From PXAP01 sp046483315 (GTDB lineage: Bacteria > Bacteroidota > Bacteroidia > Bacteroidales > PUMT01): a stretch of 64,000 nucleotides of DNA. Location of the stretch: NCBI GenBank assembly GCA_046483315.1, contig JAWODJ010000075.1:1-64000 (forward strand), read 5' to 3'. Position numbers and translations under genes: made by a program. Of this stretch, positions 15,601-23,871 are shown one piece after another. The notes below the pieces were generated by a model that was not told where the DNA came from, made no database searches, and worked only from the letters and a program-made list of their open reading frames with translations. Numbering within the stretch: position 1 is the first letter of the stretch; each line of letters begins with the position of its first letter.

Positions 15601-17139
15601 ATGTCAACACTTGAAGAAAAATTCAGAGAACTGGATGAAAGAAACCGTGAAGCTTGCCTTGGCGGAGGAAAAGAGAGGATCGAAAAGCAACATAAAGCGG
15701 GTAAGCTAACTGCCAGGGAACGGGTAAAATTATTGCTGGATACCGGGAGTTTTGTCGAATTGGATAAAATGGTAAAACACCGGTGTACTGATTTCGAAAT
15801 GGAAAAGAATAAGATATCGGGTGACGGGGTTATTTCTGGTTACGGGAAAATTGACGGGAGACTGGTATTTGTTTTCGCACAGGATTTTACAGTGTTTGGA
15901 GGTACATTGAGCAGGGCAAATGCAGATAAGGTTGTTAAAGTTCTGGAAATGGCCATGAAAATGGGAGCACCCGTAATCGGATTAAATGATTCGGGCGGAG
16001 CCAGGATACAGGAAGGGGTTCAGAGCCTTGCCGGTTATGCCGATATATTTCATCTCAATGTAAAAGCATCAGGTGTTATCCCTCAGATTTCCGGAATTCT
16101 CGGGCCCTGTGCAGGGGGAGCTGTATACTCTCCGGCTCTGACTGATTTTATTGTCATGACCAAAGAAAGCAGTTATATGTTCGTTACCGGACCTGATGTG
16201 ATAAAGGCTGTAACACATGAGTCTGTTACAAAAGAGGAGCTGGGGGGAGCTATGACACATAATTCCAAAAGCGGTGTCGCCCATCTTATGGGAGATAATG
16301 ATGAAAACACAATGATGATGATAAGGGAACTTACCGGCTTCCTGCCCTCAAACAATATGGAAGACCCTCCTGTAAAACCTGTAACCGATGATATAAACCG
16401 TGAGGATGAAGCCCTTCAGAAGCTCGTACCGGCCGATCCCAACAAGCCGTATGATATGATGGTCATAATTGAGTCGGTTGCCGACGATAATAATTTCTTT
16501 GAAATTATGCCTCACTATGCTAAAAGCATGATAACAGGATTTGCCAGACTGGCCGGTAAAACAGTTGGGATTGTTGCCAATCAGCCTGCATTTCTTGCAG
16601 GTGTGCTGGATATCAATTCATCAGTGAAAGCTGCCAGGTTTGTCCGCTTTTGCGATGCTTTTAACATTCCGCTATTGACAATGGTAGATGTACCGGGCTT
16701 TCTGCCAGGAACAAACCAGGAGTTCGGTGGTATAATAAAACACGGTGCAAAACTTCTTTATGCCTTTTCCGAAGCCACAGTGCCCAAAGTAACGCTTATT
16801 ACCAGGAAAGCCTACGGAGGAGCTTATGATGTAATGGCAAGCAAGCATATAGGAGCAGATATCAACCTGGCCTACCCCACTGCTGAAATTGCGGTGATGG
16901 GTCCTGAGGGAGCTGTTAATATCATTTTCAGGCACAAAATATCAGATAATGAAAAAGCCGGGGCGGTGGAAGATTACAGGAAAGCATTTGCCAATCCTTA
17001 TAAAGCAGCAGAACTTGGTTATATAGATGAGGTAATATATCCCCGTGAAACAAGAAAAAAACTTATTTCAGCCCTGGAAATGAGCCAGAATAAAAGTATC
17101 CAGAGACCTTCAAGGAAACATGGAAATATTCCCCTTTGA
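15601..17139 (+). CDS. Acyl-CoA carboxylase carboxyltransferase (PccB-like)
   Basis: The 512-residue protein has the two crotonase-like halves of PccB/MmdA. Seen: KAGKLTARERVKLLLD, GGTLSRANADKVVKVLEMAMKMGAPVIGLNDSGGARIQEGV, PQISGILGPCAGGAVYSPALTDF (biotin-side oxyanion hole) and ITRKAYGGAYDVMASKHIGAD. It transfers the carboxyl from biotin to propionyl-CoA or a similar acyl-CoA, giving methylmalonyl-CoA, cytoplasmic. The same fold is used by methylmalonyl-CoA decarboxylase, but the presence of a biotin carboxylase and the absence of sodium-pump subunits favour a carboxylase. The exact acyl chain cannot be read from this. Confidence 0.9.
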   Translation: MSTLEEKFRELDERNREACLGGGKERIEKQHKAGKLTARERVKLLLDTGSFVELDKMVKHRCTDFEMEKNKISGDGVISGYGKIDGRLVFVFAQDFTVFGGTLSRANADKVVKVLEMAMKMGAPVIGLNDSGGARIQEGVQSLAGYADIFHLNVKASGVIPQISGILGPCAGGAVYSPALTDFIVMTKESSYMFVTGPDVIKAVTHESVTKEELGGAMTHNSKSGVAHLMGDNDENTMMMIRELTGFLPSNNMEDPPVKPVTDDINREDEALQKLVPADPNKPYDMMVIIESVADDNNFFEIMPHYAKSMITGFARLAGKTVGIVANQPAFLAGVLDINSSVKAARFVRFCDAFNIPLLTMVDVPGFLPGTNQEFGGIIKHGAKLLYAFSEATVPKVTLITRKAYGGAYDVMASKHIGADINLAYPTAEIAVMGPEGAVNIIFRHKISDNEKAGAVEDYRKAFANPYKAAELGYIDEVIYPRETRKKLISALEMSQNKSIQRPSRKHGNIPL

Positions 17140-17217
17140 ATTAGTTTTATAATTTAATGTAAAGACTTAAAAATCAACCCGGGAATATATGAATCCGAGA
17201 TCTACGGATCTTTCATT

Positions 17218-18621
17218 TTACCTGATCCAGACATCTTCATTTACTGACCTGTCTGTATTTAGTTCAGCAATATCAGGGTAGAGGAACGGGGGTGTTTCAA
17301 AATAATAAAAGAGATCTTCTTCCGGCCAGTGATCTATAATGTTCAATGCTGTCTGGACTTCCCTGTTTATCTCCCTGGAAAGTGTAGTTCCCCTGAAGGT
17401 GCTGGAGTTAAAGAATACAGCCCATGTTAAGCCATCATTTTGTCTCATCACAAGGGCCGAAGTTCCGGCAAAAGTCCCTGTCCTCCACCAGTTACCCCTG
17501 CCATCAGATCCTGTCCATCCTATTGTATGGCCCCCGGAAAGCCTGGCATCTGTCATCATCTTAACGCTCTCCTGTGAGAGAATATCGGGAACATCAGGAC
17601 TTCCATCTATTGCAACAACAAGTTTTAACATCTCGGCCGGAGAAGCAATCCATCCGCCCGCAGCACCAAGTGTGCTGATATCATTTCCTCCGTATGATTT
17701 GGGTACAATCTCATCTATATCATAAAAAGAATTTACCATACGGGCATTTGATTGCTCATAATATCTAACTTCATTCCGGTCAAGCTCATTTTCCAGGTTG
17801 CCACCGATTTTCATGTCCTGAATACCAAGTGGATATAATATAGTCTGACGTACATAGGTTTCATATTCCATACCGCTTACTGACTCTATTACCTCGCCCA
17901 GAATTGCATATCCAAGGTTTGAATAGCTGGTCCGTGTACCTGGATTGTAATGCAATCGCTTCTTCAATGCAAACTGAATAATATCCGGCACTTCAACAGG
18001 TAATTCAGTATTAACTTCCCTGGCAATAAGATGAGGCATAAACATATGATCTCCGAAACGCCTGTTCCATCCTGCCGAATGATTCAACAGATGGCGGATA
18101 GTTATCTGTTCAACCCTGGGATCTCTATAAACAAAATAAATGGTGTCATTCAGGATTCCACCCGGACCAAAGACTTTATCATCAAGATTCAGCAGGTTGA
18201 ATTCTGTCATTTTCATTATCGCAGTTGCGGTTATAAGCTTAGAAACGCTGGCAACCCTGAAAAGGTGCCTTGGCTCGACCTGCTCTTTGGCTTCAGCATC
18301 CGCATACCCTATTCCTTTGGCAAAAACCAGCTTTCCATCCTTGGCAACGGCAATGGATGCTCCTTTTATATCATATTTGCCTAAAAGAAATGCTATTCCG
18401 GACTCAAGATTCTCAAAGTCATCAAAATCTGACAAATCATTACTTATTCTTGATGGTATTGGTTGTATCTGCTCAGATCTAAGTACTGTCTGCATTGAAT
18501 TACTTCCGGATGAACTCATTGCAACATCCCAGAAATAAAATACCGCCAGTAATAATATTTTTAAAATGAATCCCTTAATGTACAGCTTCTTCATAATTAA
18601 ATATTTCCTTTCAGTCTGCAA
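17218..18621 (-). CDS. Beta-lactamase-fold serine hydrolase (class C-like)
   Basis: The protein has an N-terminal hydrophobic anchor or signal (residues 15-33). The active-site SxxK is S125-V-S-K128 in FRVASVSKLITATAI, and the second motif YSN lies at 233-235 (TSYSNLGYAILGEVIESVSG). The third motif, usually KTG or HxG, may be HTIGWTG near residue 364. This is the layout of class C beta-lactamase, DD-carboxypeptidase and esterase relatives. The substrate is unknown: peptidoglycan trimming, an ester or a lactam. It is a single gene, convergent with the carboxylase operon. Start 18621 and ATG nine codons in are both possible. Confidence 0.88.
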   Translation of the reverse strand: MQTERKYLIMKKLYIKGFILKILLLAVFYFWDVAMSSSGSNSMQTVLRSEQIQPIPSRISNDLSDFDDFENLESGIAFLLGKYDIKGASIAVAKDGKLVFAKGIGYADAEAKEQVEPRHLFRVASVSKLITATAIMKMTEFNLLNLDDKVFGPGGILNDTIYFVYRDPRVEQITIRHLLNHSAGWNRRFGDHMFMPHLIAREVNTELPVEVPDIIQFALKKRLHYNPGTRTSYSNLGYAILGEVIESVSGMEYETYVRQTILYPLGIQDMKIGGNLENELDRNEVRYYEQSNARMVNSFYDIDEIVPKSYGGNDISTLGAAGGWIASPAEMLKLVVAIDGSPDVPDILSQESVKMMTDARLSGGHTIGWTGSDGRGNWWRTGTFAGTSALVMRQNDGLTWAVFFNSSTFRGTTLSREINREVQTALNIIDHWPEEDLFYYFETPPFLYPDIAELNTDRSVNEDVWIR

Positions 18622-18925
18622 AGTTATATCGTGAATATATTATAACCCGAATATTATTTAGATTAATTATAAAAAACTTATTAACAATTAAGATTCTTAT
18701 TTGTTCTATTACAGATTTTTAAATATTATAAAATCAATGTTTATTATATCCTGTAAACGTTTCTTAAATATTTCACTCAAAAACAGCCGGCAAAAGTATA
18801 AAAAATTATTCCATATTCAAATTATTAATGGAATTGTTATATAACCGGATATGATATGATAAACATAAAGAGCGGTGAGAAAAAAAGCCGCCCTGGTATT
18901 CAGGAAGGTTTTTCGTTTTTATGCA
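18622..18925. other. AT-rich spacer
   Basis: This spacer has no supported gene. Near its left end CAAAGTTA (18619-18626) is an exact TAnnTTTG -7 element on the minus strand for the serine hydrolase, though with no clear -33. Near its right end is a hairpin (see 18870-18893). Confidence 0.5.
18870..18893 (-). terminator. Possible terminator of the 18926 gene
   Basis: On the minus strand GGGCGG (18893-18888) can pair with CCGCTC (18875-18870) over six bases with one G-T pair and a 12-base T-rich loop. It lies 32 bases after the stop codon of the next gene. The T-run after the stem is weak, so the call is modest. Confidence 0.4.
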
Positions 18926-19390
18926 TTATAACCGGCAAGTAACCCGCCGATCGGCAACTTCAAGAATTAGCCGTGCCTTCTTTATGGAAATAACATTGCA
19001 CTGCAATGAAGACAATTTCCGGGGCGGAAATGACTTCATTTGAAATCTCAATGTATGCCAGGCGTGGCCATAAACATCAATGACAATGGCTTTATAAATA
19101 TTAAGGTCATCTGAAGATTTAACTTTGTTGAAGCCTGACAGTCTGAAACTATAAACTTTATTTGTTTTGTAGAAGGGATGCTCAGGTTCAAAATAAAATC
19201 TGCCCTGGCAATTGATTTTGTCGAGCCTGCAATTAATACTGTCCCCTGCAGAAATTTTATAATCATAATAGAATGAAACAGGAATGAGATGCTTCATTCC
19301 ATTAATATCCCTGCAAAGGAAAAACTTTTTACCGGCAGAAATTCTGATAATCCGGATGACCCGGAGACTGTATACCAGTCCGGTTCCCAT
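18926..19390 (-). CDS. Small protein with probable OB/S1-like folds, function unknown
   Basis: From ATG 19390 the protein is about 154 residues (a longer frame begins at 19429). The text YSLRVIRIIRISAGKKFFLCRDINGMKHLIPVSFYYDYKISAGDSINCRLDKINCQGRFYFEPEHPFYK has repeated beta-strand units with a GDxIxCRxDKINCxGRxxxEPEHPxY pattern seen in a group of Bacteroidota proteins, suggestive of OB/S1-like nucleic-acid-binding domains. The assignment is inferred from pattern only. It is a single gene pointing away from the YtxH operon. Confidence 0.6.
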   Translation of the reverse strand: MGTGLVYSLRVIRIIRISAGKKFFLCRDINGMKHLIPVSFYYDYKISAGDSINCRLDKINCQGRFYFEPEHPFYKTNKVYSFRLSGFNKVKSSDDLNIYKAIVIDVYGHAWHTLRFQMKSFPPRKLSSLQCNVISIKKARLILEVADRRVTCRL

Positions 19391-19626
19391 TAACAACGTT
19401 TTATCCTTAAACCTTTTTTCGCTGCACATTAATGAAAAGCATCCAGTAAATCAGAGGTAAACAAATGCAAAATTAACAAGTAAAGTAATATAACACATTG
19501 ATAATTTGGTTTTTTGAAAAAAAAACCTTATATTACAGCGAGAGTAAGTTTTTAAACTTATATCCGTATATTTTGTTATAATATAAGATAGTTAAATTAG
19601 TATTAACCTTTAAAATTATATTTATT

Positions 19627-19917
19627 ATGAGTAAATCATCAGCAAGTGCATTTCTAGGATTTATTGCAGGAGCAGTTGCAGGAGCAGCTGTAGGTATTTT
19701 GTTTGCACCTGAAAAGGGAACTGATACAAGGAAGAAGATAAAAAGCCAGGCTCAGAAAGTGGGAGATGATATGAAAGAAAATCTTTCACATAAGATTGAT
19801 GAGCTGAATAATTTTGTTTCCGGTTTTGTTAATGAAACAAAGGATAAAATTTCTGAACTTGAAAAAAAGACCAAGCAGGAAGCAAGAGAAGTAAAAGAAA
19901 AGGCAACTAAAAAATAA
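19627..19917 (+). CDS. YtxH-domain protein
   Basis: The 96-residue protein begins MSKSSASAFLGFIAGAVAGAAVGILFAPEKGTDTRKKI, the signature of the YtxH (GvpP-like) domain: a glycine/alanine-rich membrane segment followed by LFAPxKGxxTR and a long charged helical tail. Such proteins associate with the inner membrane and are often induced by general stress; the molecular role is unknown. It starts a three-gene operon. Confidence 0.88.
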   Translation: MSKSSASAFLGFIAGAVAGAAVGILFAPEKGTDTRKKIKSQAQKVGDDMKENLSHKIDELNNFVSGFVNETKDKISELEKKTKQEAREVKEKATKK

Positions 19918-19921
19918 GTAA

Positions 19922-20305
19922 ATGACTAATAAATCTTTGCATCAGAATTTTACCGAAATAATTTCAATTGCACGATCTTATGTAAATGCAAGGATTGAAC
20001 TATGGAAACTGTCACTGCTGGAAAAAACGTCTCTGGCAGGGGCATTTTTCCTCAGTTCCGTAATCATTGTTCTGATCGTTGCATTCTGTCTGTTATTTAT
20101 TTCACTGGCTTTTTCTTTCTGGTACGGGCAAAAAACAGGAGACATAACCTCAGGTTTTCTCATAACCGCAGGTTTTTATGTCTTATTGGGCATAATATTC
20201 GTAGTTAGCCGTAAATACCTGTTGACCGGACCTGTAATAAGAACCCTGTCCTCTATATTATTCAAGGATGATTTAATTGAAGAACAGGAAGATGATGAAA
20301 AATAA
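19922..20305 (+). CDS. Holin-like membrane protein (Phage_holin_3_6 type)
   Basis: Two hydrophobic segments (about residues 40-66 and 80-100) follow an N-terminal amphipathic stretch (IISIARSYVNARIELWKLSLLEKTSLAGAFFLSSVIIVLI). This is the layout of the Phage_holin_3_6 family, found in cell-envelope stress operons of many bacteria rather than in phages. It follows the YtxH gene after 4 bases and overlaps the next gene. No phage genes are nearby, so a lysis role is unlikely. Confidence 0.85.
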   Translation: MTNKSLHQNFTEIISIARSYVNARIELWKLSLLEKTSLAGAFFLSSVIIVLIVAFCLLFISLAFSFWYGQKTGDITSGFLITAGFYVLLGIIFVVSRKYLLTGPVIRTLSSILFKDDLIEEQEDDEK

Positions 20306-20558
20306 AACCAAGTTCAACTCAATTTATGAAATAAGGATTGCCAAGGAAAGATTAAGGTACGAAACTGCTATTCAATCAGAAAGATTGAGTAACAAAACCG
20401 GTATGCTTTTTTCAGGAGTTTCATTTTCACTGCGAAACCTGAGTTTCAGGATTCGCAACAGGATGTTTACATATGCATTTGTCAGGTCCCTGAGCAGAAC
20501 AAAAATGTTACATGATTTTCTTAATAATTTCATCAGGGGATTCAGACAGTCCGGATAA
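20292..20558 (+). CDS. Small hypothetical protein of the YtxH operon
   Basis: The basic, probably amphipathic protein (about 88 residues from ATG 20292, MMKNKTKFNSIYEIRIAKERLRYETAIQSERL) overlaps the end of the holin-like gene by 14 bases. A TTG start 15 bases further upstream is possible. It follows YtxH and holin-like genes in what is probably one operon; small basic third genes are common there. No known domain. Confidence 0.65.
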   Translation: MMKNKTKFNSIYEIRIAKERLRYETAIQSERLSNKTGMLFSGVSFSLRNLSFRIRNRMFTYAFVRSLSRTKMLHDFLNNFIRGFRQSG

Positions 20559-20609
20559 GATAAGACACAATATCTTATAAATCAATTCACATCAGGCGAA
20601 TAATACAGA

Positions 20610-20635
20610 GACCCGGGCAGTATTTTGTCCGGGTC
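20610..20635. terminator. Hairpin downstream of the YtxH operon
   Basis: GACCCGG (20610-20616) pairs with CCGGGTC (20629-20635), a perfect 7-bp stem whose inner bases can extend it (CA/TG). It lies 52 bases after the operon's last stop. No T-run follows, so it may work as a 3' stabiliser or Rho-dependent element instead. Confidence 0.45.
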
Positions 20636-20678
20636 ATGTATTTAATCCATAATAATATAAAGTACTGATAATGAACTA

Positions 20679-20699
20679 CCCCGGGGCAGAGCCCCGAGG
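20679..20699. repeat. GC-rich hairpin, REP-like
   Basis: CCCCGGGG (20679-20686) and CCCCGAGG (20692-20699) form a stem around CAGAG, perfect over the inner GGGGC/GCCCC five pairs. It stands out sharply in AT-rich surroundings and is followed by AATTCTTTTAATT. It could be a terminator or a dispersed palindromic repeat. Confidence 0.5.
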
Positions 20700-20753
20700 A
20701 ATTCTTTTAATTAAATTTAAAACAAAATGTCAGGAAAACACTTTGCAAGATAA

Positions 20754-21386
20754 TCAGAAAAATATCCCAAGACTTACAATAAACTGCCTGCTGCGAGAAT
20801 CAAACTCCCTGTCCTGTCCCGCCACTCTAATACCGTCGCCAAGTTTACTGAGATTACCTTCATATTTAAGGTCAATGGCAATAAATTTTATATCCAGCCC
20901 CACCCCGGCCTGATACCCGAATGTAGCCGAATTAAACTGCTCCTCAATATTTAACTCGTCATCGAAATCGTCAAGCTCTGATTTTGTAGCAAGCATGATT
21001 GTTCCAACCGGTCCCACACCTACTCTGACGGGACCAAATCTTCTTCCAAAAATAACAGGAAAATCAAGCTTTGTATAACTTTGTTCCAGTATTTTCTCCA
21101 CTGCGCTATTCTGATCAAGGCCTTTAACTTCTACCTTGCTGTCTATAGATGAAAGAAGCAACTCCGGTTGCAGGAACAATTTAAAAAATGATATCTGCAA
21201 AAAAACACCTCCGTGAAAACCTGTATTGGCGCCATCAAGAGTGGTAAACCGGTATTCCTCTGTAGTGAGTTCAGAGGCATCAAAATAGGCAGTATTTATC
21301 CCTCCGCGCAAACCCATGCGAAGCTGAGCATCAGCATTAGCTGCCAAAAAAATTAGTAAAAGAATTAAACCTGCAAATTTTCTCAT
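20754..21386 (-). CDS. Outer-membrane beta-barrel protein (porin-like family)
   Basis: A signal peptide (residues 1-20, AGLILLLIFLAANADAQ) precedes strand-rich sequence beginning LRMGLRGGINTAYF, the start of the PorT/OMP_b-brl family. Later FGYQAGVGLDIKFIAIDLKYEGNLSKLG fits a barrel strand pair and the C-terminus ends in aromatic FIVSLGIFF, as outer-membrane barrels do. Length (210 aa) suggests an eight-strand barrel. Function unknown. Confidence 0.85.
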   Translation of the reverse strand: MRKFAGLILLLIFLAANADAQLRMGLRGGINTAYFDASELTTEEYRFTTLDGANTGFHGGVFLQISFFKLFLQPELLLSSIDSKVEVKGLDQNSAVEKILEQSYTKLDFPVIFGRRFGPVRVGVGPVGTIMLATKSELDDFDDELNIEEQFNSATFGYQAGVGLDIKFIAIDLKYEGNLSKLGDGIRVAGQDREFDSRSRQFIVSLGIFF

Positions 21387-21482
21387 AGCTTTAAACTGGT
21401 ATCATTTAAAAGTATTTGTAATATCCGTTTAATAGAAAACAACAAAGTTAAGGGAAATATTGCAGGGAAATAAATTCTTACA

Positions 21483-22706
21483 TTACAATTTATTTAATGC
21501 AGCCAGCCTTTTAAGCAGTGGTGGATGGGAATAGTGCACAAAAACATAAAGGGGATGAGGCCTCAGATTGCTTAAATTCTTAACCGATAATTTCTTAAGA
21601 GCCCCGGCGAGGTATTCTGCCGGATGATGCTCTGCCGCAAAACGATCTGCTTCAAACTCATTCTTTCTTGAAATCCAGTTGGTTCCTACACCCATAATTG
21701 CAGAAATTGGTGAATAAAGAATCCCAAAAGCAATAAGCCCCAGATGAAATGAGGGCTGATCTGAGCCCAGAGCGGAGGATAATTCAGGATTCCTAACCAT
21801 TACAGAAAGCAGATAAAACGTAATTGCAGTGGTAATAAAAGAAAGAATCAGACCTGTAATAATATGTTTCTTTTTGTAATGTCCTATTTCATGAGCCAGA
21901 ACAGCCACTATTTCTTTGACGGATAAGTCGTTAATAAGAGTATCAAAAAGTACGATTCTCTTTTTCTTGCCAAGTCCGGAAAAATAGGCATTGGCTTTTG
22001 TGCTCCGTTTTGAACCATCAATTACATACACATCATTGAGGGGGAATTGTGCACGCCTGCTCATTGAAGATATAGAATTGCGTAACTCTCCCTCTTCAAG
22101 AGGTGTTTGCTTGTTAAATAAAGGAACTATAAGAGTTGAATAAAAAAAGTTCATAAAAATCATAAAAACCGTGATGAGTCCGAGAGCATATACCCAGAAC
22201 CAGGCAGTAGTCTCATAGTAGAACCATGTTATCAGGGCTAAAAGTCCGCCCCCGATAATTATTCCAAGAAACCAGCCTTTAAGTTTATCAGTTATGAAGG
22301 TCACTGGAGTGGTCTTGTTAAATCCGAATTTCTCTTCAATAACGAATGTTCCGTACCAGTCAAAAGGTATACTCAGAATATCTGAAGCAAACATTATTAT
22401 CCCGAAAAAAATCAGGGTTATCATAACCTGATTTGATGATATTTCCCTTGCAAGGGTATCAACCAGGGCAAACCCGCCAAAAAAAAGCATTGCAAGTACA
22501 AGCAGCAAGCTGAAAAATCCGTGAAAAAGAGAAAACCTCTGCTTGACTTTTTCATATTCAATCGATTGACGATATTTGTCTTCATCATAAATATCCTTTA
22601 ACTCATCAGGAAGTTCAGGAGATCTCCGGGTGGAATTAAGGTATTCCAGGAATGCCTCCGCGATAAATGAACCTGTTACAAGCAAAACCAGTAAATACAA
22701 CAGCAT
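21483..22706 (-). CDS. M48 metallopeptidase, Ste24/CAAX protease-like
   Basis: The protein has several membrane segments and the zinc motif HEIGH in VAVLAHEIGHYKKKH, with the third ligand expected in the ENEFEAD segment near NEFEADRFAAEHHP. This is the Ste24/HtpX-like layout of M48 integral-membrane proteases, which cleave at or in the membrane. The frame is open to 22772, but that start lies inside the next gene and reads an odd MTGNWEWSNKIATFAFC; ATG 22706 (MLLYLLVLLVTGSFIAEAFLEYLN) fits the family better. It is probably co-transcribed with the upstream gene. Confidence 0.88.
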   Translation of the reverse strand: MLLYLLVLLVTGSFIAEAFLEYLNSTRRSPELPDELKDIYDEDKYRQSIEYEKVKQRFSLFHGFFSLLLVLAMLFFGGFALVDTLAREISSNQVMITLIFFGIIMFASDILSIPFDWYGTFVIEEKFGFNKTTPVTFITDKLKGWFLGIIIGGGLLALITWFYYETTAWFWVYALGLITVFMIFMNFFYSTLIVPLFNKQTPLEEGELRNSISSMSRRAQFPLNDVYVIDGSKRSTKANAYFSGLGKKKRIVLFDTLINDLSVKEIVAVLAHEIGHYKKKHIITGLILSFITTAITFYLLSVMVRNPELSSALGSDQPSFHLGLIAFGILYSPISAIMGVGTNWISRKNEFEADRFAAEHHPAEYLAGALKKLSVKNLSNLRPHPLYVFVHYSHPPLLKRLAALNKL

Positions 22707-22743
22707 ATGAACAGAAATTAAACAAAATGCAAAAGTAGCTATT

Positions 22744-23766
22744 TTATTGCTCCATTCCCAGTTGCCGGTCAAGTTCTCTGGATTTTTTCAACCGGCCCTC
22801 AAGAATATCAATATAATCAGATGTAACAGGATGTCTGTTCAACTGGTATGATTCCATGGCATGGTTCAATGCCTGTCTGTAATTGCCTTTCAGTTCGTTT
22901 ATATATGCCAGGTTATAGGCAGCAGCAGCGGCAACATTCTTATTGTAACTTTCAAGCAGAGAATCAAGTATTGACTCTGCTCTTTCCAGCTGACCATTCT
23001 CTATATAATATGCAGCCAGCCGGAAATGCCGGTTACCCTTCGAAAAGTAATATCTTGTTTCTTCTTTCCAGTAAGGAGCCACTCTCCTGGCATAATCCAA
23101 AGCTGCATAATATGCTGCTTCCATCAGTGCCTCCGTCGCGGATGGAAGATTCTCAACCAACTCGCTTCTGGTATAAGCACTGTATATCCAGTGTAAAGTA
23201 TCAAGCAGTACATATTCATCAACAAGATCTTCCCGGGTTTTACCATACGTACGCCAGAGTGAAACAATATTCATCTTTATATCTCCCCTGAAATAATCAG
23301 TCCATCCGGTTTCTGCAGAGCCGGTAATAAGGTTTATGGAATCGGTGAACTCCGCAAAAAAAACATCCAGAGATATTATCCCGTCTTTACCAAGTGAGTC
23401 ACATATATGATCCACAAATTCATATTCAAAAATTTCCGGAACAACGGCAGGAAATGATCCGGGTATTTCCAGTAAATTGTCGTTCTCAATAAAATCAATG
23501 CCAGGTGATTCATTTAAAATATCAGCCAGTGAAAATATTACTTCTGTTGTTACCTGGTTATAAAACTCCCCCGTTACCAATCCGGGTAATTTAATCTCCT
23601 TTTGATCTGTTCCGTTAATGATAACCCTGTTAATGATTACAACACTTTCAATTTCAGTTGGCAATGGCTCTGAAGCAGGCTCCAAAACCTGTATATCAAC
23701 CGATGAGAGAGAAATGCATGAAACAAAAAGCAGCGGAGAAAAAAACAACAGCAATTTTTTATCCAT
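22744..23766 (-). CDS. Lipoprotein with TPR-like C-terminus (DUF6340-like)
   Basis: The N-terminal sequence LLLFFSPLLFVSCISLSSVDIQVL has a lipobox (LFVSC), so the protein is probably lipidated. The middle includes a conserved VVIINRVIINGTDQKEI and GWTDYFRGDIKMNIVSLWRTYG, which I associate with DUF6340. Residues about 255-330 form a TPR pair (AAYYIENGQLERAESILDSLLESYNKNVAAAAAYNLAYINELKGNYRQALNHAM). The role in the envelope is unknown. It overlaps the longer frame of the M48 protease downstream. Confidence 0.75.
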   Translation of the reverse strand: MDKKLLLFFSPLLFVSCISLSSVDIQVLEPASEPLPTEIESVVIINRVIINGTDQKEIKLPGLVTGEFYNQVTTEVIFSLADILNESPGIDFIENDNLLEIPGSFPAVVPEIFEYEFVDHICDSLGKDGIISLDVFFAEFTDSINLITGSAETGWTDYFRGDIKMNIVSLWRTYGKTREDLVDEYVLLDTLHWIYSAYTRSELVENLPSATEALMEAAYYAALDYARRVAPYWKEETRYYFSKGNRHFRLAAYYIENGQLERAESILDSLLESYNKNVAAAAAYNLAYINELKGNYRQALNHAMESYQLNRHPVTSDYIDILEGRLKKSRELDRQLGMEQ

Positions 23767-23871
23767 AAATCATTAAGCAATATTAAAAAGCAAAATAAGT
23801 GTTTATTTAAAAATTGTTGTAAAGATTATGTATTTTTCGGATTTTCTGGTGTAACCAAATATATATTGAAA

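Noticed and set aside
19922..20305. Prophage remnant suggested by the holin-like gene
   Set aside because: No other phage genes are present and holin_3_6 proteins are common in chromosomal YtxH operons.
22707..22772. Extended N-terminus of the M48 protease
   Set aside because: It overlaps the upstream gene and does not resemble the family start.
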